Part shown: piece after piece, positions 13,948-16,542 of the stretch
How the letters are laid out: each line of letters begins with the position of its first letter
How positions within the stretch are numbered: the stretch's first letter is position 1
Source of the DNA: an uncultured Clostridia bacterium
GTDB lineage: Bacteria; Bacillota_A; Clostridia; Oscillospirales; Oscillospiraceae
NCBI GenBank assembly: GCA_946408145.1
Contig: CAMJQX010000010.1
Span: 1-16,542 of the forward strand
DNA length: 16,542 bases
Direction of reading: 5' to 3'
The notes under the pieces: model-generated
Told to the model about the DNA's origin: nothing
What the model saw: only the letters and a program-made list of their open reading frames with translations
The model's database searches: none
Position numbers and translations under genes: made by a program

Positions 13948-14508
13948 ATGAATCATCAGGGGACAAAGGTACTGGAGACGCGGCGTCTGCTGCTGCGCCC
14001 CTTCCGCGCGGACGACGCGGAGGCGATGTACCGCAACTGGGCAAGCGACGCCGAGGTCACGCGCTTTCTGACCTGGCCGCCGCACGACGATCCGGAATTC
14101 ACGCGGACGCTCGCGGCGCAGTGGGAGCAAAGCTCGCACGACCCCGCCTTCTACCAGTGGGCCATTGTGCCCAAGGATCTGGGAGAGCCGATCGGCAGCA
14201 TCTCCGTCGTGCGCATCGATCCGTCGACGGAGTCGATGGAGCTCGGCTACTGCATCGGGAAGCGCTGGTGGGGGCGGGGCTTGATGACCGAGGCGGTCCG
14301 CGCCGTCGTCGGCTATCTGTTCGCCGAGGTCGGCGTGCGGCGCGTCTGCGCCCAGCACGACACGGAAAACCCCGCCTCCGGCGCGGTCATGCGCAAGGCG
14401 GGGATGACGAAGGACGGCGTGCTGCGGCAGGGCGGACGCAACAACCGCGGCATCGTGGACACGGCCGTGTATTCCATCCTCAGGGAAGAATGGGCGGCGG
14501 AGCGCTGA
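13948..14508 (+). CDS. GNAT family N-acetyltransferase (RimJ/RimL-like)
   Basis: The 186-residue cytoplasmic protein is predicted to transfer an acetyl group from acetyl-CoA to an amine. The N-terminal KVLETRRLLLRPFRADDAEA is the typical opening of the RimJ/RimL (Acetyltransf_3) branch. Motif A, which binds the acetyl-CoA pyrophosphate, is RWWGRGLMTEA (106-116). It is followed by NPASGAVMRKAGM (141-153) and a C-terminal strand VYSILREEW. The start at MNHQGTKV is chosen because AAGGGGG lies 9 nt upstream and the promoter lies just before it; the frame itself is open back to 13858. Targets in this branch range from ribosomal protein N-termini to small amines and antibiotics, and nothing here decides between them. 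Confidence 0.92.
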   Translation: MNHQGTKVLETRRLLLRPFRADDAEAMYRNWASDAEVTRFLTWPPHDDPEFTRTLAAQWEQSSHDPAFYQWAIVPKDLGEPIGSISVVRIDPSTESMELGYCIGKRWWGRGLMTEAVRAVVGYLFAEVGVRRVCAQHDTENPASGAVMRKAGMTKDGVLRQGGRNNRGIVDTAVYSILREEWAAER

Positions 14509-14527
14509 GCGCCCCGCCGTCTATTGT
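14496..14527 (+). terminator. weak candidate terminator of the GNAT gene
   Basis: A stem GGCGG-A-GCGC (14496-14505) with GCGC-C-CCGCC (14509-14518), one mismatch and a 3-nt TGA loop, overlaps the stop codon. It is followed by a T-rich but interrupted run (TCTATTGTTTTG). The convergent CotH gene ends 27 bp away. Confidence 0.4.
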
Positions 14528-14535
14528 TTTGTGGC

Positions 14536-16251
14536 TCATTCCCCCGGGAAAAACGCGTCCAGCGCGTCGAGCCGCAGGCTCAGATACTCCTTCAAAAAGG
14601 CGATCTGCTTGTCGAAGCTGTCGCCGCTGTCGAGATTGTACCGCTTGAGCTCCGGCGAGAACGGGAAGGGCCAGCGAAAAAAGTCCGTCTCCGCGGAGAC
14701 GCGCACCTGCGCGGCGTATTCGTCGATCGAGCGCAGGACGCCCTGCGGGTCCGTCTCCCGGCCCAGGAGGATCAGGATCGCCGGCCGGTACGTGCGTCGG
14801 AAAGTCTCCCGCGCGGCCTCCATGAAATCCTCATGCCGCGTGGCCTGCGTGAACCAGAACCAGTCGAAGATCTGCTCCCGGTCCGCGCTCATGTGGAGGA
14901 CCTCCGGGTCGCTCTGCGGGAGCCAGACGCCGAGGATGTTGTCCTGATCCCAGACCGGCCCGGCGTAGATCTTCGGGTCGACCGAATCCGCGTCCTTATA
15001 GAAATAACTGTACTGGCCGTCATAGTCGTCGAGCAGCTCGGCCATCAGGTATTTGTTGACGAAGGAGGGCAGATCCAGCAGCTCCGTATAGTGCCGCCCG
15101 GAGGCGGGATCGACGCCGTCCTCGCTGAAAAGCGCGTCCTCGAGCTGCTGCAGCAGCGAGGAGAGATACTGCGTCTGCTCCCGGCTGAGATATTTCGGCT
15201 CCTGCACGGTGAAGACGCAGCCCCGGCTCGTCACGAAGGCGCTCGCCTCGGTGGCGTAGCGCCGAGGGACGTTGATCTGGAACAGATAGCCGCCCGTCAG
15301 ATCCTCCGGCAGCACGGGCAGCTCAAAGAACTTCCGCGCGCCGGGCTCGTATTCGGGATCGCCCAGCGCGGGCAGCCCCGCGAAGTCGAGCCCCGGATTC
15401 AGATCCTTGACCGCTTTCTCCAGATCGGTGATCGGCAGGCGGGTCTCTCGCTCCTCCTGCTTTTCCGTCAGCAGATAGCTTCCCCTGTATTCGCCGTTGA
15501 CATACAGATCCACCGGCTGTGTGTACGGGGTATAGACGAAGGCCCCGCTGCAGCGCGCCAGGTCGAAGGCCAGCGTCGTGCGGATCTGGGAGCGGTCGAG
15601 GATGTTTGCCAGCAGGACCCAGGTCTTGTCCTTCCGTGGTCCCGCGAGCGCCGCGCTTTTTGTCAGCTTGATCTGATAGGGCTTCTTCTCATAGAGAGAG
15701 GTCGAATTGCCTCTGGCCCGGATCGCGCGCAGCTCGCCCTCATACAGCAGTTCGCCCTCCGCGCCGATCATCCGCAGGTAGCCCGGTTCCCGGTACGTCT
15801 TGTCGGCGTGGATGGCCTCAAGGCTCCTGCTCTGCGTCTCCAGAAAGAGGACGGGCAGACCGCCGGTCTGACGCAGCTCGACCGTGAGCGTCTCCCGTCC
15901 CGCGGGCTGGATCGGGATCTTCTCCTCCGTCGCCAGCGCGATCACATCGCCGCTGCGACAGCTCCGGCCGCCGATCTGCACGCTCTCGACGCCCGAAAGG
16001 ACAACGCGCAGCGCGGAGGCGTCCCAATACCCAGGGAGCACGAAGCCGGTCCCGCTGCCGTCCGGGAGAGTGAAGCCGCGAATCAGCCGCCCGGAGGCGG
16101 CGCTTTCCTCCGCGCGCCCGTCACCCAGCAGGAGCTCCCAGGGCGGCACGGAGGCCGCTCCGGGCTCCGCGGCGGCCGCGCCGAGCAGGCAGGGCAGCAG
16201 CAGGAGCGCGGCGAGCAGGAGGCAGAGTTGTCTGATCGTTTGCTTGTTCAT
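14536..16251 (-). CDS. secreted CotH-family (atypical protein kinase-like) protein
   Basis: CotH-domain proteins are kinase-like; Bacillus CotH phosphorylates spore coat proteins, but many clostridial members are secreted proteins of unknown role. The 571-residue product has a signal peptide (1-28, long Leu/Ala core ending AAAA). A short beta-rich segment (about 60-140) precedes the CotH core. Visible family motifs are RARGNSTSLYEKKPYQIKL (178-196), the NGEYRGSYLLTEK strand-helix (252-264), LLDDYDGQYSYFYKD (406-420) and GPVWDQDNILG (431-441), whose acidic residues fit metal binding. The start MNKQTIRQL is preferred because AAGGAGAG lies 7 nt upstream and the signal peptide begins there; an upstream extension to 16368 would overlap the deaminase gene. 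It lies 37 bp after that gene with no terminator or clear promoter between, so co-transcription is likely. Confidence 0.88.
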   Translation of the reverse strand: MNKQTIRQLCLLLAALLLLPCLLGAAAAEPGAASVPPWELLLGDGRAEESAASGRLIRGFTLPDGSGTGFVLPGYWDASALRVVLSGVESVQIGGRSCRSGDVIALATEEKIPIQPAGRETLTVELRQTGGLPVLFLETQSRSLEAIHADKTYREPGYLRMIGAEGELLYEGELRAIRARGNSTSLYEKKPYQIKLTKSAALAGPRKDKTWVLLANILDRSQIRTTLAFDLARCSGAFVYTPYTQPVDLYVNGEYRGSYLLTEKQEERETRLPITDLEKAVKDLNPGLDFAGLPALGDPEYEPGARKFFELPVLPEDLTGGYLFQINVPRRYATEASAFVTSRGCVFTVQEPKYLSREQTQYLSSLLQQLEDALFSEDGVDPASGRHYTELLDLPSFVNKYLMAELLDDYDGQYSYFYKDADSVDPKIYAGPVWDQDNILGVWLPQSDPEVLHMSADREQIFDWFWFTQATRHEDFMEAARETFRRTYRPAILILLGRETDPQGVLRSIDEYAAQVRVSAETDFFRWPFPFSPELKRYNLDSGDSFDKQIAFLKEYLSLRLDALDAFFPGE

Positions 16252-16288
16252 GCCGGCCCTCTCCTTGGCAGGGCTCTGGAGGAAAAGC

Positions 16289-16542
16289 TCAGCTCTCCCC
16301 GATCCAGATGATGCTGTCGTCGTTCTCGATCCAGTCGCTGACCGGGATGGTGCGGTAATTCTTCTCATCCACGCGGATGACGATCTTCTCGATGCCGGCG
16401 TTGATGATCTGCCGCTTGCACATGGAGCAGGACATCGCGTCGTGCAGCAGCTCGCCCGTCTTGGCGTCGCGCCCCACGAGATAGATCGTGGCGCCGATCA
16501 TGTCCCGCCGGGGGGCGGAGATGATGGCGTTGGCCTCGGCGT
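16289..16542 (-). CDS. dCMP-deaminase-type zinc deaminase, C-terminal part (5' end outside the window)
   Basis: The frame is open to the window edge. Extending upstream of the first internal Met gives AEANAIISAPRRDMIGATIYLVG, that is the HAE zinc-binding and catalytic motif (its His just outside), with Glu as the proton shuttle. The other two zinc ligands are the cysteines of MSCSMCKRQIINAGI, with SCSMC in place of the usual PCxxC. The family deaminates dCMP to dUMP for thymidylate synthesis; ComE operon protein 2 is a homologue. About 84 residues are visible, ending DDSIIWIGES. The Pro to Ser change in the cysteine motif is unusual but keeps both ligands. The exact substrate is inferred from overall similarity. 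The downstream CotH gene follows after 37 bp. Confidence 0.85.
   Translation of the reverse strand, partial: AEANAIISAPRRDMIGATIYLVGRDAKTGELLHDAMSCSMCKRQIINAGIEKIVIRVDEKNYRTIPVSDWIENDDSIIWIGES

Noticed and set aside
16289..16501. Short complete gene starting at the ATG at 16501
   Set aside because: The frame stays open to the window edge and encodes the AEANAII zinc-site residues upstream of that Met, so the gene is truncated by the window, not short.

Overview
The window is a GC-rich chromosomal segment of an anaerobic Firmicute, most likely a high-GC clostridial (Oscillospiraceae-type) gut bacterium. This is inferred from the gene content: a FeoA-FeoB fusion, a phosphotransbutyrylase-type enzyme, an M42 peptidase, a CotH-family protein and a DUF389 protein. 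It also rests on Gram-positive-style AGGAGG ribosome-binding sites, sigma-A-like promoters with 17-bp spacers, and strong intrinsic terminators. No tRNA, rRNA, CRISPR array, phage gene or transposase was seen.

Layout. Positions 1-2706 (+) hold the 3' part of pyrG (CTP synthase) and a complete guaA (GMP synthase), two glutamine-dependent nucleotide amidotransferases; guaA has its own promoter and a structured leader. A bidirectional terminator separates them from a leftward DUF389 membrane protein gene (2780-3559). Divergently from it run a small lipoprotein gene (3787-4146) and a large secreted lipase-like protein with five C-terminal membrane spans (4282-6513). From 6592 to 13802 the genes are on the minus strand: a small conserved protein translationally coupled to an S9 prolyl-oligopeptidase-type peptidase, a FeoA-FeoB ferrous iron transporter, an M42 metallopeptidase, and a phosphate acetyl/butyryltransferase. 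A short GNAT gene (13948-14508, +) converges on a CotH-family secreted protein (14536-16251, -). The CotH gene lies 37 bp downstream of a dCMP-deaminase-type gene cut by the window end.

Most genes look singly transcribed, each with its own promoter and terminator. The clear two-gene unit is S9 peptidase plus the small protein; deaminase plus CotH is a probable second one.

The most interesting signals are non-coding. First, the leaders of guaA and of the lipoprotein gene share a 9-bp hairpin with a 16-nt loop, a common loop sequence, two compensatory base-pair changes and a similarly spaced downstream segment; this looks like a cis-regulatory RNA class that I do not recognise. Second, a roughly 220-bp intergenic element (12632-12853) is bounded by inverted copies of a 36-nt hairpin-bearing end and packed with further hairpins, like a MITE or REPIN. 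Third, a DtxR/IdeR-like operator lies on the -10 element of the feoAB promoter, pointing to iron repression.
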